Of a stretch of DNA of 64,000 bases, positions 1 to 11,947 are shown piece after piece. The number at the start of each line of letters is the position of its first letter. Position 1 is the stretch's first letter. The notes beneath the pieces were generated by a model. It was not told the DNA's origin and made no database searches. It was given only the letters and a program-made list of their open reading frames with translations. Origin of the DNA: Plantago ovata (lineage: Eukaryota > Streptophyta > Magnoliopsida > Lamiales > Plantaginaceae). The stretch lies in NCBI GenBank assembly GCA_028274465.1, contig CM051456.1:44018870-44082869 (forward strand), written 5' to 3'. The position numbers were made by a program, and so were the translations under genes.

Positions 1-1047
1 GCCCGAAGGTCTAAGATAGCCCAATGAGGGCTTCTTTCCTTTCCATAACTCATAAGGAGTTTTCTCCACTGATTTAGATGGTACACGGTTCAGAATGTAG
101 ACAGCAGTTTGTAGCGCATATCCCCATAGATATTTTGGAAGAGTCGAGAATCCAATCATTGATCTCACCATGTCTAGCAGGGTTCGATTCCATCTCTCAG
201 ACACACCATTTAATTGTGGTGTTCCAGGACGGGTCCATTGCGATTGAATTCCATTCTCCTTCAAGTAGTCGATAAATTCTTCACTAAGGTATTCACCTCC
301 TCGATCTGATCGAAGAGTGACTATCCTTAGGTTCAATTCATTCTCGACCTCATTCCTAAACTCCTTGAATTTCCCAAAGGTCTCAGATTTATTCTTCATA
401 AGATAAATATATCCATACCTTGAGAAATCGTCAGTAAAGGTAACAAAGTAAGAATAACCTCCACGTGCTTGGACTTTAAAAGGTCCACATACATCGGTAT
501 GTATGAGCTCTAAGCAGCGAGTGGCACGAACACCTTGTACAACAAAGGGTTTGTTCGTCATCTTACCCTTAACACATGATTCGCACGTACCATATGATTC
601 GAAATCAAATGGTTCTAAGTAGTCCAACTTCCTTAGTCTTTGAATCCGTGTTTCATTGATATGGCCTAGCCGACAATGCCATAGATAAGATGGATTATTC
701 TTCCTGCTTGAAGACGGTTGTTTGTTATGTATTTGAAATAAAGGTAGACTACTTTGCAAAATATATAAACCATTCACTAAGTGAGCTTTTCCATAATACT
801 GGTCATTTAACAAAAAATAACAAGTATTATTAGCAAATCGAAAGGAAAAATCCAAATTGTCCAACAATGGAATGGAAATAATATTTCTAACAATGGATGG
901 AACAAAATAAACGTTATCAAGTTCTAAACATTGTCCTGAAGGTAAATCTATCTTGCAGCGTCCAACGCGTTTGGCTTCAACTGGATTGCCGTTCCCAACA
1001 TGCAAGTCGATTTCACCTTGCTTGACTAGCATGTGTTCAATTAGCCA
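1..1047 (-). pseudogene. Copia A protease C-part and integrase (partial)
   Basis: This continues the gag-PR frame after a stop codon at 1048-1050 and runs off the window. It encodes the rest of the protease-linker, then the integrase zinc-binding segment (LWHC.LGHI, then CESC) and the core, with an aspartate in HTDVCGPF, an aspartate in SDRGGEY and the glutamate in NGVSER, so all three catalytic acids are present. Compared with copia B it has an arginine for the first proline of the PPGTPQLNG segment and a tryptophan for an arginine after GVSER, both likely single-base decay. Integrase would insert the cDNA. No ATG serves this part; it is normally released from the polyprotein. The frame looks open by eye to base 1, but I did not translate every codon. 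Confidence 0.8.
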
Positions 1048-1884
1048 CTACACATCATTACAAATGTGTGAGCCACAAGCTGTATCTAATACCCAACCAT
1101 TGGAGTCAAAAGTAGTCATGTTCATTTCAATAACAAACATACCTGAGCTAGAAGCCGATGGCTCCATAGCTTGATCTGCCCTCAGCTGAGGACAATCCTT
1201 CTTCCAATGGCCCTTGAGTTTGCAATAGAGACAAATCTCCATCCTAAGTCGAAACTTAGCCATCTTACGATTGCGTGCATTCTTGCCACCCTTGTTCCCT
1301 TTGGGTCTACGATTGACCCTTAGAAACTCGTTGGCAATAGGTCTCTCAGCAATCGACTCTGTTGCTGTCCCGACTTCGGGATTCTGAATAGATTGCAACT
1401 CCACGATCAAGATAATGGAAGCCTTAGCTTCTAGCTCCAAGCCATATCCAACAAGTTGAAAGAGAAAATCAATCAATGACTTGACTTGTTCAGGCGACAG
1501 CTCTTCTGTCTCAAGTCTTTGGATAAGCATGATCTTGATAGATTCGAACCCTTCACACATCCTTGGAGTATCCAAGAATGAGGAGAGATATCTCACAATC
1601 TCATATGGTTCCTTGTCTCGACATGGTCCAACTATATTTCCAGACATAGCATTCAACAACAAATTCTTCACAAACTCGGCCCTTTCCACTGACATCTCAT
1701 AATAGCAATCATAGGTTGCAGTAGTCAACTTAGTGGGAGGTGGAGGGATAGGTTCGTCTAACACATACTCGACCTCGTTGTGCCATAGCACCCTTCGTAC
1801 CTCATGGATCCAATCCACGTAGTTTGGTCCTGTTAGGTTTTGCAACTCCAAGTTGGCAATGAGCTCGGAGGACGGTATAGCCAT
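1048..1884 (-). pseudogene. Copia A gag and protease N-terminus
   Basis: This encodes the capsid-like Gag of copia A. The start is taken at the ATG at 1884, because the open frame upstream to 1932 is leader sequence shared with copia B, whose gag begins at the equivalent place (23861). A gag core is followed by a basic stretch and an intact CCHC zinc knuckle (CLYCKLKGHWKKDC), then the protease entry WVLDTACGSHIC. A TAG at 1048-1050 replaces the CAG seen in copia B and stops the frame inside the protease. The active-site triad reads DTA rather than DTG, so activity is doubtful. The Gag body is only weakly like that of copia B, although flanking DNA on both sides is nearly identical. Confidence 0.85.
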
Positions 1885-2445
1885 TTCTGTTTTCCTAAGG
1901 AGAAGTAATATAGAACGAAAATAATAAATCAACTATTGAAATACTATTTCTAAATACACAGTCAACATAACTAAACAACAAGGTCCTTTAGCTGTTTAGG
2001 TTCCACTATTTTCACATATGATTGCCCCCAAAACAAACATACGGGTAATGTCCAACAAGTTACCATAGTGGCCAAGATCCAAATCCATACTATGCTATAC
2101 TCCAACGGGGGCTGGTCGCATAACATAATATGAGCGGTAGGACTATCCAATTGCGTCACACAACTCTTGGGTGATAAATCTAATTTAACCAGACGCTCTA
2201 CATATTGTACCTATCGAGGTCGCTAGATACAATATGCACTAAGTTATAACCACAGGCTTACTCTAATCTGACGATCACTGCAAGTCTGCAAGACGAGGTC
2301 GCCAATACAGGGAAACGCAATGAAAGTTCAGAATTAAAGCACCCCATGGAAAGCATCTCAGAAACACATACGTATACATATTTCTGCACTTATATTGGTT
2401 GGGTCTTGTAGCTTGAGGGTTGTTATCAGTCATCTACAAACAAAT

Positions 2446-2602
2446 ATGGGCGCCACCTACCCATCATGCATGAGCGGTCTACACGTAATGGATGCCGCCT
2501 ATCCATTCTAGTTCTAAACGCGGTCAAGCACATAATGGGCGCCGCCTACCCATACATAAAAATATGTGGTCCGACAAATAAGCGGGCGCCGCCTACCCTC
2601 GC
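2446..2602 (-). repeat. Four leader hairpin repeats (copia A)
   Basis: Four short inverted repeats lie at 2446-2464, 2488-2506, 2535-2553 and 2582-2602, about 42-47 bp apart. Each has a nearly constant 9-nt loop, CGCCGCCTA on the plus strand, with stems such as ATGGG/CCCAT. The second has ATGGA/TCCAT, a matched change on both arms. A GCGGTC-like word recurs between units. The equivalent block in copia B (24432-24584) has the same four units with further matched changes. A structured RNA signal in the leader, such as packaging or dimerisation, is an inference. Confidence 0.75.
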
Positions 2603-3109
2603 ATGCATAGCGGTCGAACGGAAAGTAAAATACATGGTATTTAAACATGCATTGTCAAACAATAGCATATCAAGCAAACAAACAAGTAGTAGCCTATGTG
2701 GATGCCAAATGACTTCATAATTTCATTATGAAAATTATAATCCCATACTTATAATCTCAATGAAAAATTGAAAATTTAGACTAGATTGAAAAATTGAAAA
2801 TTCTATTGACCAGGTAGCAATTTTCGAAAACCCGAAGGACTCAATTGTAATTTTCCAAACCTTGGAGGTGTTAAATTCAAAATTCAAAAGTAGAAAGACT
2901 TATTTGTAATAAACAATAAATTGATAAATCACAAATAAACCCCTCAACTTAATACTAATTAAATTTAACCCCTCTAGTTAATAATAATTACAATTAAATA
3001 TTTATTTCCAAATATAAAATTCAATCCTCAAAATTTCCAAAAATTCAATTTTGGGTCCAACCCGAAAAGATTAAATAAATATATATAATAATATACAGGG
3101 ACGGGATCG

Positions 3110-3192
3110 AATCCCGTCCCCTAGGGCGCCTGCGTCCCGCAGGTTCCCGGGCTCCTGCGGCACGCAGGCGCCTGCCTGCGTCACGCAGGCGG
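3110..3192. repeat. GC-rich palindrome cluster in copia A leader
   Basis: Repeats of the form CCTGCG-NNN-CGCAGG (for example CCTGCGTCCCGCAGG, CCTGCGGCACGCAGG and CCTGCGTCACGCAGG) are packed in about 80 bp inside an otherwise AT-rich leader. Copia B has a longer cluster of the same type at 25090-25290. No coding role is visible. Confidence 0.75.
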
Positions 3193-3211
3193 GATATATA
3201 TATATATATAT

Positions 3212-3907
<696 letters not shown>

Positions 3908-4054
3908 TTCCTTTTTTTTTTTTTGAAAAATATAAATTCTAAATTTATATAAAAACAAAATTTTCGAAAATCGAATTAATCATAGAATCAATTGCATCAA
4001 CATAAACTACATAATCACATAACATATATACGTATATACATAATCAATTAACCT

Positions 4055-4067
4055 GGCTCTGATACCA
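4055..4067 (-). promoter_or_regulatory. Primer binding site, tRNA-iMet (copia A)
   Basis: Read on the minus strand this is TGGTATCAGAGCC, the standard plant copia primer site complementary to the 3' end of initiator tRNA-Met. It lies one base inside the 5' LTR end (LTR base 4069). Confidence 0.92.
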
Positions 4068-4068
4068 T

Positions 4069-6157
4069 TGTAAGAAAATATGGTCAGAGTTACCTCTAGG
4101 GTACGCAGCGGAATTTCAAAAATTTTCTTAACATGTAGGTTAATTGATCATGCATATAACGTATATAATAAACACATTAATCAGAAGACTTACAATACTC
4201 CAAAGCAAGAATAGGTATTGAATCAATATGCTAATCGATGAAGTCTTCGTAATAGTCCGGTGAATCTTCTCCTTCATCGAAGTCGAAGATATCTGCAATA
4301 CTTTGATTATCTGCAAGACAATAAAAGTTAGTTTCCAGCTCTTTGAACCTCAACCTTGGTATCCACGGATGAACAACTTATCGGAAAGAATGCAAGGATA
4401 TTCTTTATGTGGCCAGGAAGATGGGGCGCCGATTTTCCTCCGGTGGAGAGTGGCGCGCGCGGCTAGGGTATAGAGGATGGGGAGAGCTTTTTATTTTCTC
4501 TAAGAAAGGTAGAATAATTCTCTAAGAATTCGGCATTGAAAAAGCTCTCTAATGACCTACTTATATACTAGTCAATAGAAGCCTAAAGAAGATTCTTTTA
4601 GACTTCGTAAAGGAATAAGAACTCTAATTCTTATTGCACAAGGAAACCAATTGAAGTCTAGATTCATTCCCAATTAAGTTAGAACTCAATTAGGAAAATC
4701 TAACTTAACCATTGACTTCTAATATGGGAAGGAGTCGAAAGTCCCTCCCATACTACTACTACACGCAGCCGGTCAAGGGAAATTGGGACCCACTTACAAT
4801 TCGAAGGCAATTCAAACTCTAAGTAGATTTTGCCCATGTGCATATATTAATTATAAATTAATATATCCTTTCAAATCAAACCTCTATTATATTTCTAAAA
4901 TATAATCATTAATTGTATTTACATAAAATACAATTAATCAATCAATTCAATTAATAATTCCAAATTATTAATTGAGCCACAAGTAGTTATAATTAATTCC
5001 AAATCAATTATAATCCATCAATCACAATTAATTCTAAGTTAATTACGATTCCATCTTCAAGGATATTCGGATAAGCTGAATCACCACATAGTGTAACCCA
5101 TAGGGCCTCATTGTATTAAGCAAGTGCTACACTAGGCAACATGGAATTCCTAGACAGTTCCATTTGCAATATTAATACATGAGGACGTTTGAGAGGTTTC
5201 TCAAAGCAAACCCTTTCGTTGTGAAGTCTGTTGCGCTCAACGCGGCGATGGTAACGTCCCTTCATCTGACTTACTAGAATGCATCTAGGATCGATGATGT
5301 GTCTATCTCAATAATACATCCACATGTGTCTTCAGTGAGTTGCTTGGTGAATCCAATATCTATTATGACTATCATAATAATATTGATACGCTGGCCAACG
5401 GTTTAACCAATCACAACTATGAACGACTATGAGCAGTGCTCTCCTGTGCTACACGTGAGAGATGAATCCTTCACAGAATCACTTATCACCCCCATTTGTA
5501 TGTAGCCATAATCTTGGATCATGTCTTCGGTCAACTGCTTATTCAGAGCTAACATCGACGGGTCCACCAAGGATATGGGGCAACAAATGTGATGATAAAG
5601 TCCTGTAAGTCCAAAGGACGACTGGCATCACTTCGACAACTTTTCGGTTCCCATAGACACTTCGGTGTAGAGTATACATCGATGGGAGTTTCCGGTGGGT
5701 ACTTCCATTGTTCGGTAATCACCCTTCGAACAACTATGAGGAGTTATGGGAACGTTTCTAGATTGTCTAACAATCCGTTCCGTGACCGTGGGATCGGCTC
5801 ACACTTGCTCTAACAAGTATAACCTCCACCATACTAGTCTCACCTGGTTCATTCAGACCCCTACATCCGAGATGAACCTCGACTAGGGAGAGTTTGGGAT
5901 AGATGATAACTCACATAGCTCCCACTATCCGTGTGATCGGTCATCTATCCGAGGGGACATGTTTGATATCAATACAGACAGGAATAGAGATATGATATGT
6001 TGTATGCCTGGTGTAACATAAATATGAAAGCGATACTCAATAGTCAAACAAACAAACATATATTATATTACGTTGACCTGTGTAATAGTACATATATGCC
6101 CTTAATAAGGGTTGTGAGCCCTTAATAAAGACTGTCTCTAGGACATATACACTATCA
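4069..6157 (-). repeat. Copia A 5' LTR
   Basis: A 2089-bp LTR. On the plus strand it starts TGTAAGAAAAT and ends CACTATCA; in the sense direction it is TGATAG...CTTACA. It matches the LTRs at 17554-19644 and 25471-34825 (the latter interrupted) almost throughout. The partner LTR is outside the window. Confidence 0.92.
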
Positions 6158-6409
6158 GGTTGAACTTTCTGAACTGAGTATACTTGCTTAATGATAACGC
6201 ATGTTACCTCCTTGCTGAATCACACTTGCATTTTGGCTCCAACGTTTACATTTGAAATTCAAAGAGCATTAAATGATAAGGCACGCGTTCTGAAGATCTG
6301 AAGACTTGAAGACAAAAGAAGACGTTGCTGAAAGTGACCTTACAGCAAGATAGTGATATCTCTTGGTTGAAGTCCTAAAATTCAAATTTAAACGGCTCTC
6401 TTGAGATAC

Positions 6410-6418
6410 TATAAATAG
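6410..6418 (+). promoter_or_regulatory. TATA box of SIRE-like LTR
   Basis: TATAAATAG in the plus-strand LTR is a good match to a plant TATA element. It would mark the U3 promoter of this LTR. Position and match are seen; activity is inferred. Confidence 0.55.
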
Positions 6419-6648
6419 AGGTCATTAGGCTGAGTAGAAGGGTGTGTCAACAACGTGATTAAACTCTCACTTGTGCTTAAACACTGAAACCTTCACTAAA
6501 TTGCCTATTGATCCGTTCCAAGACTTAAGCTTGAAACCAAAACTACTTGTGAAGAAGTAGAATACTAAAGCTAATTAGTTAAGTGTTATTTCCTCTAAAC
6601 AAGAACAAGTCTTGATACCAATAAACAACATACTTGCTTACTGCAAAG

Positions 6649-7974
6649 TGATGAACGCGCGGATGTCGTGCTCCGAGCAAATAAAATAAATTTGTTATTT
6701 AGCCAAAGGCAATTCACAACTACAACGAAAACCGTAGTGTATCGGTAGAATGACCTCGAGTGTCGTTCTCTAAGGACTATAACTAGCTTTATCTATTTAA
6801 CTAAAGAATATAAAAACATCAGACGTAAAAGCAAAGGTTTTTCTAACAGATAATGGAGATTGGTGATAGTATGATCCTTCAAAGCATAACGGGTCGATAA
6901 TCATGCGTAAATTCCTCGGTCTTGCATGGAGATCTTTGATCAATCGAATGTCCTGTTGCAATTATTAAGCACTACGAAGATAAAGATACTGACAAGTCAA
7001 GCACTATTGTCCAATTGTGTTCCGTAATTATTCAACACTACGAAGATATAGATGTGCATAGGTCGACGAGGGTCCAATTGTGCATAATAATTAATACAAC
7101 ATACGAGAATATAGGCTGAGCCTGATCAACGAAATAAAGCAATAACACGGAGTATAATGCGCGATATAGCCATTAGCATGATTATCTTCCCTTCGCTAAG
7201 AATTCACATACTACCACCAACGATAAGTTTAGCTACTCATAGTTGTCATGCAATCAACAGAAACTAAGGCTTTTGGCCTGTTCTTCTTAGGTCGGCCCTG
7301 ACTCTCGAACTTTGCCCTCATAGAAGAAAACATGTTGAAAGATATATAAAAATAAGTAGAATAAACTGTAAGATACAATGTTACCGAAGGTTGTTAATCT
7401 CCGAAGAATTGCGATCCTACAAGCTCCAAATTTCTATGAAAAAGTATCTCCTAAGCTACGAACCCCCAGAACAGGCTCTGGGAAGTCCCTACCTAAAACT
7501 ACAGAGAAAGGTGAGAGAATAGGTCTGGAAAAGTATGAATTTCGGAGAAAAACTGAGCAACTATATAGGCTACGAAATAGTGGGGGGCGATTCGCCCCAC
7601 GTCCCGGGCGGTTCGCCCGGGAGTAATTTTTGCGGAATTCCGCGTTTTCGACGCATTTTTGGATTTCTGCCCCTATTCGGACTCGGTTTCTGACTTCTAG
7701 TGGCCTTCTAACCTCCAGATTCGACACCTAGACTCCAAATCCTATCCGGAAACCTTCAGATACTCCAAATAGGCTTCTGGAACACCAATTCCTTGTCAAC
7801 TTCAATATAATTGCCCGGAAATCCTCATTTTTCAACCAAACCCTGTAAAATAAATCTAAAGGGAAACGTGACACTATTCTAATAAAATGCACTAAAATAT
7901 AGCTAAATTAACATAGAGGATAGCTAAAATAGGTGAAAAAGACTCAAATGAAAGTGTAAAATACACATTCATCA
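6649..7974 (-). repeat. G1 3' LTR
   Basis: A 1326-bp F-family LTR. It carries a 53-bp stretch (about 7265-7317) absent from its partner at 10024-11296 and from the other F LTRs. It has only two units of the GGGCGNTTCGCCC palindrome cluster (7581-7622). Confidence 0.93.
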
Positions 7975-9451
7975 AACTCCCCAAACCGAACCTTGACTTG
8001 TCCTCAAGCAACTAAGCTAGACTCTAATGCAAAAAACAATGCAAGACACAAAATGGAGTCTCATGCCAAATAAAATGAACTAATCCACTGAATTTATCAA
8101 AAAACATATGAACAAAAACCATATAAATCAAAGCATGAATATAGGTTGAAGAATATCTCGATTGACTTATACACATCCCCATAAGCACTTATGTCAAGAC
8201 AAGATAGTCTCTCGTAACATTCTCTACCTGGACCTAGTCAGTGACGACGTAATGAAGCATGCTAAGATACGAATGGTTGTCCCGTGCCTATGAAACTGAG
8301 GACTTACTGCTGTTCACCAAGTTTAAGACTTTCCCTCAAAGAGGTCGAGCCAGTACTGGCTCTCATCAAACGAAGGAGGGTTCCCTATAAAAGATAACAC
8401 TCCCCTATTCTACCCATCTCTTAAGTAAAGTCTTAAGCTATTCACCACTTCCTGAATGGCAGGACGAGGGTGGTCTAGAACAGATGACACTAAAAAACAA
8501 AAGTGAAAAAATAGAAAATTACAACACGATTACGAACATTACAAGAATTGAAAAATGAGACACAACACTTTGCTAAACTGTTATTTGGCTTTCTTTTTTG
8601 GACCCTTCTTTGCTTTTTTGGGGTCTTTTCTCTTTTTTTCCTTTTTTTTCCTTTCCAGTTTCTTTTTTCCTTTTCTTTTTTTCTTTTTTCCTGGAATTTT
8701 TTCTTTCTTTTTTTTTTCGATTTTTTTTTTAGCCAGCAGTAGCACAACAAAAAGAGAAACAAAATGACTCACAACGACTTCCCCAAACCTATTCGAAAGA
8801 ATAGGTTGGAGTACAAAATTTACGAGAAAGGAAAAATAAACTCACAACACGGAAATGAAAAACGAAAAACAAGTCTACGATGGTGTAACCCCCTCCCCAA
8901 ACCTATTCGGAAGAATAGGTTATAAACAAAGGATCACACAACCTCACACTACCTCCTTCCTAGGCATTTAGCAATCTCAAAGCATGGTGAAGACTTGTTG
9001 CCTCTTAGGTACATAATTACTCGGGAGAACAACCATAAGACCCTAACATGCATCATCCTATTATAAAGGCCTTCGTGAATCGCAGTAGAGAAAACACCAC
9101 TAAGTGATGTCGAGACTACCAAGCTTAACTAAGTGCAATACATAAATGTGACAAGCCAAGCGAGAAAAACCTCAAACAAATTCATAGAGATGAAGCATAC
9201 AATTAATGGTATAGTTAGTTGATCTACCCAATAAAAAAGTTCAAAAAATTCGGCAATAAACTCCATATAAAACATGCAAGACTATCCTAGGAAAGCAGTA
9301 AACGTGCAAATGCAATTAAAAAACAAGATACAATACTCAACATCACAAAGCCAAACAATACTTAACATCATGGTTCACATCCCATCCCCCTCATGAAACT
9401 TAAGCTAGTCCCTAGCAAAGAGAATGAGTAAATAAAAAGTGATACTAGATG
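7975..9451 (-). other. G1 3' non-coding region
   Basis: Sense direction runs from 9451 to 7975. In that order there is unassigned sequence, two hairpins (AACCTATTC stems at 8900-8921 and 8786-8807), a purine-rich tract (8588-8732) and the polypurine tract GGTTTGGGGAGTT next to the LTR. The many lysine- or phenylalanine-rich frames here come from the purine tract and are not genes. Confidence 0.8.
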
Positions 9452-9937
9452 TTACCGAACGGTTTGGCCTTGGTCGGCTGAGTATTCAAGAATGGACTCA
9501 AGAGTACCTCCCCACGGTGGCCGCCATTCTCGTGGTCCGATGTAGCAAAGAGACCTAGGAAGCTTCAAAGATCTCACCATGGTGAATGGACTGGTTTGCT
9601 TTGCAGTCATATCCAATAAGGACTTCATCAATAGGAGGACATTCACTTTGACTTCATCGAGGTGCTTGTTTAGTGGTGGCTCCTGTGAATCTTGCTTGCC
9701 AAGCTTTCCACCTCGGAGGAGTAGATTTACCTCTTTGTACATAAGAACCTCAGTAGTAACGGAAGGAAGTGGGTTTGGATTCATACGAATGTCTGCGAGT
9801 AAAGAAACAGGGGAGCTGGAGTCATCCAGCTCACTGGTCATGGGTGACAGTTCTCCCCCCATGCTGGACGACTCGCCCCCCACCTCCAGGGGGGCGTCGC
9901 CTTCCAATCCTTTCTCCTCTTCAAGTGAGAGACAATC
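9452..9937 (-). pseudogene. G1 gag C-terminal fragment
   Basis: About 160 codons ending with the stop just before 9452. No ATG opens the frame; the first codons are leader sequence (LLDCLSL) fused to gag at an acidic EEEKGLEGDAPLE segment. The rest (SELDD..SPVSLLADIR, then NKHLDEVKVNVLLL, then PPWGGTLESILEYSAD) matches the C-terminal third of the G3 gag frame (43021-43510). The gag core is missing, so this element cannot make capsid. The fusion suggests a deletion of about 1 kb between the leader and mid-gag, with a short CTCT-type junction. Confidence 0.75.
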
Positions 9938-10003
9938 CAAGAGCTGTTCTGGGGGTTGAATGCTGAAAATATAAACAAATTAAACAGAAAAAAGGAGTAT
10001 AGT

Positions 10004-10020
10004 CCCCGACAACGGCGCCA
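10004..10020 (-). promoter_or_regulatory. Primer binding site, tRNA-Asp type (G1)
   Basis: On the plus strand CCCCGACAACGGCGCCA, one change from the plant tRNA-Asp 3' end CCCCGGCAACGGCGCCA. It is three bases from the LTR start at 10024. Confidence 0.85.
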
Positions 10021-10023
10021 ATT

Positions 10024-11296
10024 TGATGAACGCGCGGATGTCGTGCTCCGAGCAAATCAAATAAATTTGTTATTTAGCCAAAGACAATTCACAACTACAA
10101 CAAAAACTGTAGTGTAGCGGTAGAATGACCTCGAGTGTCGTTCTCTAAGGACTATAACTAGCTTTATCTATGTAACTAAAGAATATTAAAACAGCAGACG
10201 TAAAAGCAAAGGTTTTTCTAACAGATAATGGAGATTGGTGATAGTATGATCCTTCAAAGCATAACGGGTCAATAATCATGCGTAAATTCCTCGGTCTTGT
10301 ATGGAGATCTTTGATCAATCGAATGTCCTGTTGCAATTATTAAGCACTACGAAGATAAAGATACTGACAAGTCAAGCACTATTGTCCAATTATGTTCCGT
10401 AATTATTCAACACTACGAAGATATAGATGTGCATAGGTCGACGAGGGTCCAATTGTGCATAATAATTAATACAACATACGAGAATATAGGCTGAGCCTGA
10501 TCAACGAAATAAAGCAATAACACGGAGTATAATGCGCGATATAGCCATTAGCATGATTATCTTCCCTTCGCTAAGAATTCACATACTACCACCAACGATA
10601 AGTTTAGCTACTCATAGTTGTCATGCAATCAACAGAAATCATAGAAGAAAACATGTTGAAAGATATATAAAAATAAGTAGAATAAACTGTAAGATACAAT
10701 GTTACCGAAGGTTGTCAATCACCGAAGAATTGCGATCCTACAAGCTCCAAACTGCTATGAGAAGTCCCTACCTAAAACTACAGAGAAAGGTGAGAGAATA
10801 GGTCTGGAAAAGTATGAATTTCGGAGAAAAACTTAGCGACTATATATAGGCTTCGAAATAGTGTGGGGCGATTCGCCCCACACACCGGGCGATTCGCCCG
10901 GTGTGGTGCGATTCGCCCCACGTCCCGGGCGGTTCGCCCGGGAGTAATTTTCGCGGAATTCCGCGTTTTCGACGCGTTTTTGGATTTCTTCCCCTTTTCG
11001 GACTCGGTTTATGACTTCTAGTGGCCTTCTAACCTCCAGATTCGACCCCTAGACTCCAAATCCTATCCGGAAACCTTCAGATACTCCAAATAGGCTTCTC
11101 GAACACCAATTCCTTGTCAACTTCAATATAATTGCCCGGAAATCCTCGTTTTTCAACCAAAACCTGTAAAATAAAATCTAAAGGGAAACGTGACACTATT
11201 CTAATAAAATGCACTAAAATATAGCTAAATTAACATAGAGGATAGCTAAAATAGGTGAAAAAGACTCAAATGAAAGTGTAAAATACACATTCATCA
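10024..11296 (-). repeat. G1 5' LTR
   Basis: A 1273-bp F-family LTR. It has four palindrome units (10861-10943) where the partner LTR has two. A TATATATAG box lies just beside the cluster in the sense direction. Confidence 0.93.
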
Positions 11297-11947
11297 CGAA
11301 GTATTGTCAAGTTGAGTTTCTCAGATTACTTGTGTTAACTGAAAAATTAATTTCAGTAATCTCATCCCAAAACCCCTCTAAATGATAAAACCACCTTTCA
11401 GGCGTGTTTGTCAGGGGAAACTAATCAGGCATAGTTTTTCTAATAAGTGTCCAAAGTGTGGTGGAGAACGAGGTCACAGTTCTCTAGTTAGGTTGGAAAC
11501 AAAGCTGATGTGCTTTGGTTTCTGAGAATTCTAGTGTGCAAGTTTTGTAAGGAAATTCATCACCTGACATAGTGAATTTAGTCCTAGATAGGATTAGTTG
11601 AGGGATTACGCCACCCTCAGATACCACTATAAAACTGTTTGTGTGATTTACTTTACTACAATTTACTTTCAGCAAGTTACTTTGTTTACACTGTTTTATT
11701 TGCTTACTTGCTGAAATTGGTTTCTGTCAAAGCACTTATTGTAAAAGACTTCCGCACTTTGAATTTTAATTATCAACAAACTTATTACTGAAAAGTAATA
11801 AGTCTTTGTTGAGAAAGTTAAGTATCAACAACCTCATTACTGAAAAGTAAGAAGTACTTGCGGAGAAAATTTTTAGACACGAAAAAGTTTTAAAGACTAT
11901 TCGCCCCCCCCCCTCTAGTCTTTACTTGTTGTCTAAAGGGACCAACA

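Larger units (their letters stand above)
6649..11296 (-). mobile_element. Ty3-like gag-only element G1 (F family)
   Basis: A 4.65-kb minus-strand element. LTRs at 6649-7974 and 10024-11296 start TGATGAAC and end ACACATTCATCA. A tRNA-Asp-type primer site (10004-10020) and a polypurine tract (7975-7987) mark the ends of a 2.05-kb interior. The interior holds only the C-terminal part of a gag frame and no RT, RNase H or integrase. Flanks CAAAG (6644-6648) and CGAAG (11297-11301) look like a 5-bp target duplication with one change. It is probably an internally deleted relative of G3, because its leader joins gag where G3 has about 1 kb more. Confidence 0.9.
6158..11947 (+). repeat. SIRE/Maximus-like copia LTR, interrupted by G1
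   Basis: Two segments (6158-6648 and 11297-11947) read together as the greater part of one LTR on the plus strand. Signs are a TATA box, then a late C-run and a 3' end AAAGGGACCAACA, which I recognise from SIRE/Maximus-type LTRs. No primer site follows 11947; Ty3-like sequence starts at once, so it is a solo or 3' LTR. Its left part is probably beyond copia A, outside the window. Imperfect repeats with the core ATTACTGAAAAGTAA lie at about 11780 and 11840. Confidence 0.6.

Noticed and set aside
7434..7727. Short frames inside F LTRs, for example 10532-10801, 15155-15679, 39448-39759, 52096-52386
   Set aside because: They fall in LTRs, run through the palindrome cluster and break between copies.
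8490..8772. Lysine-rich and phenylalanine-rich frames here and at 16407-16738, 28796-29171, 44228-44526, 53245-53607
   Set aside because: They are translations of the conserved purine/pyrimidine tract on either strand, with no domain and no conservation of frame between copies.
8786..8807. Bacterial-type terminator hairpin
   Set aside because: The context is a plant retrotransposon 3' region; there is no T-run on the sense strand and the unit is repeated next to polypurine words.
10494..10510. Hammerhead ribozyme core (CTGATCAACGAAA in F LTRs)
   Set aside because: It does not fit CUGANGA...GAAA, and the flanking helices do not form by eye.
10861..10943. CRISPR-like array
   Set aside because: Palindromes of about 13-20 bp without regular spacers, inside a plant LTR.
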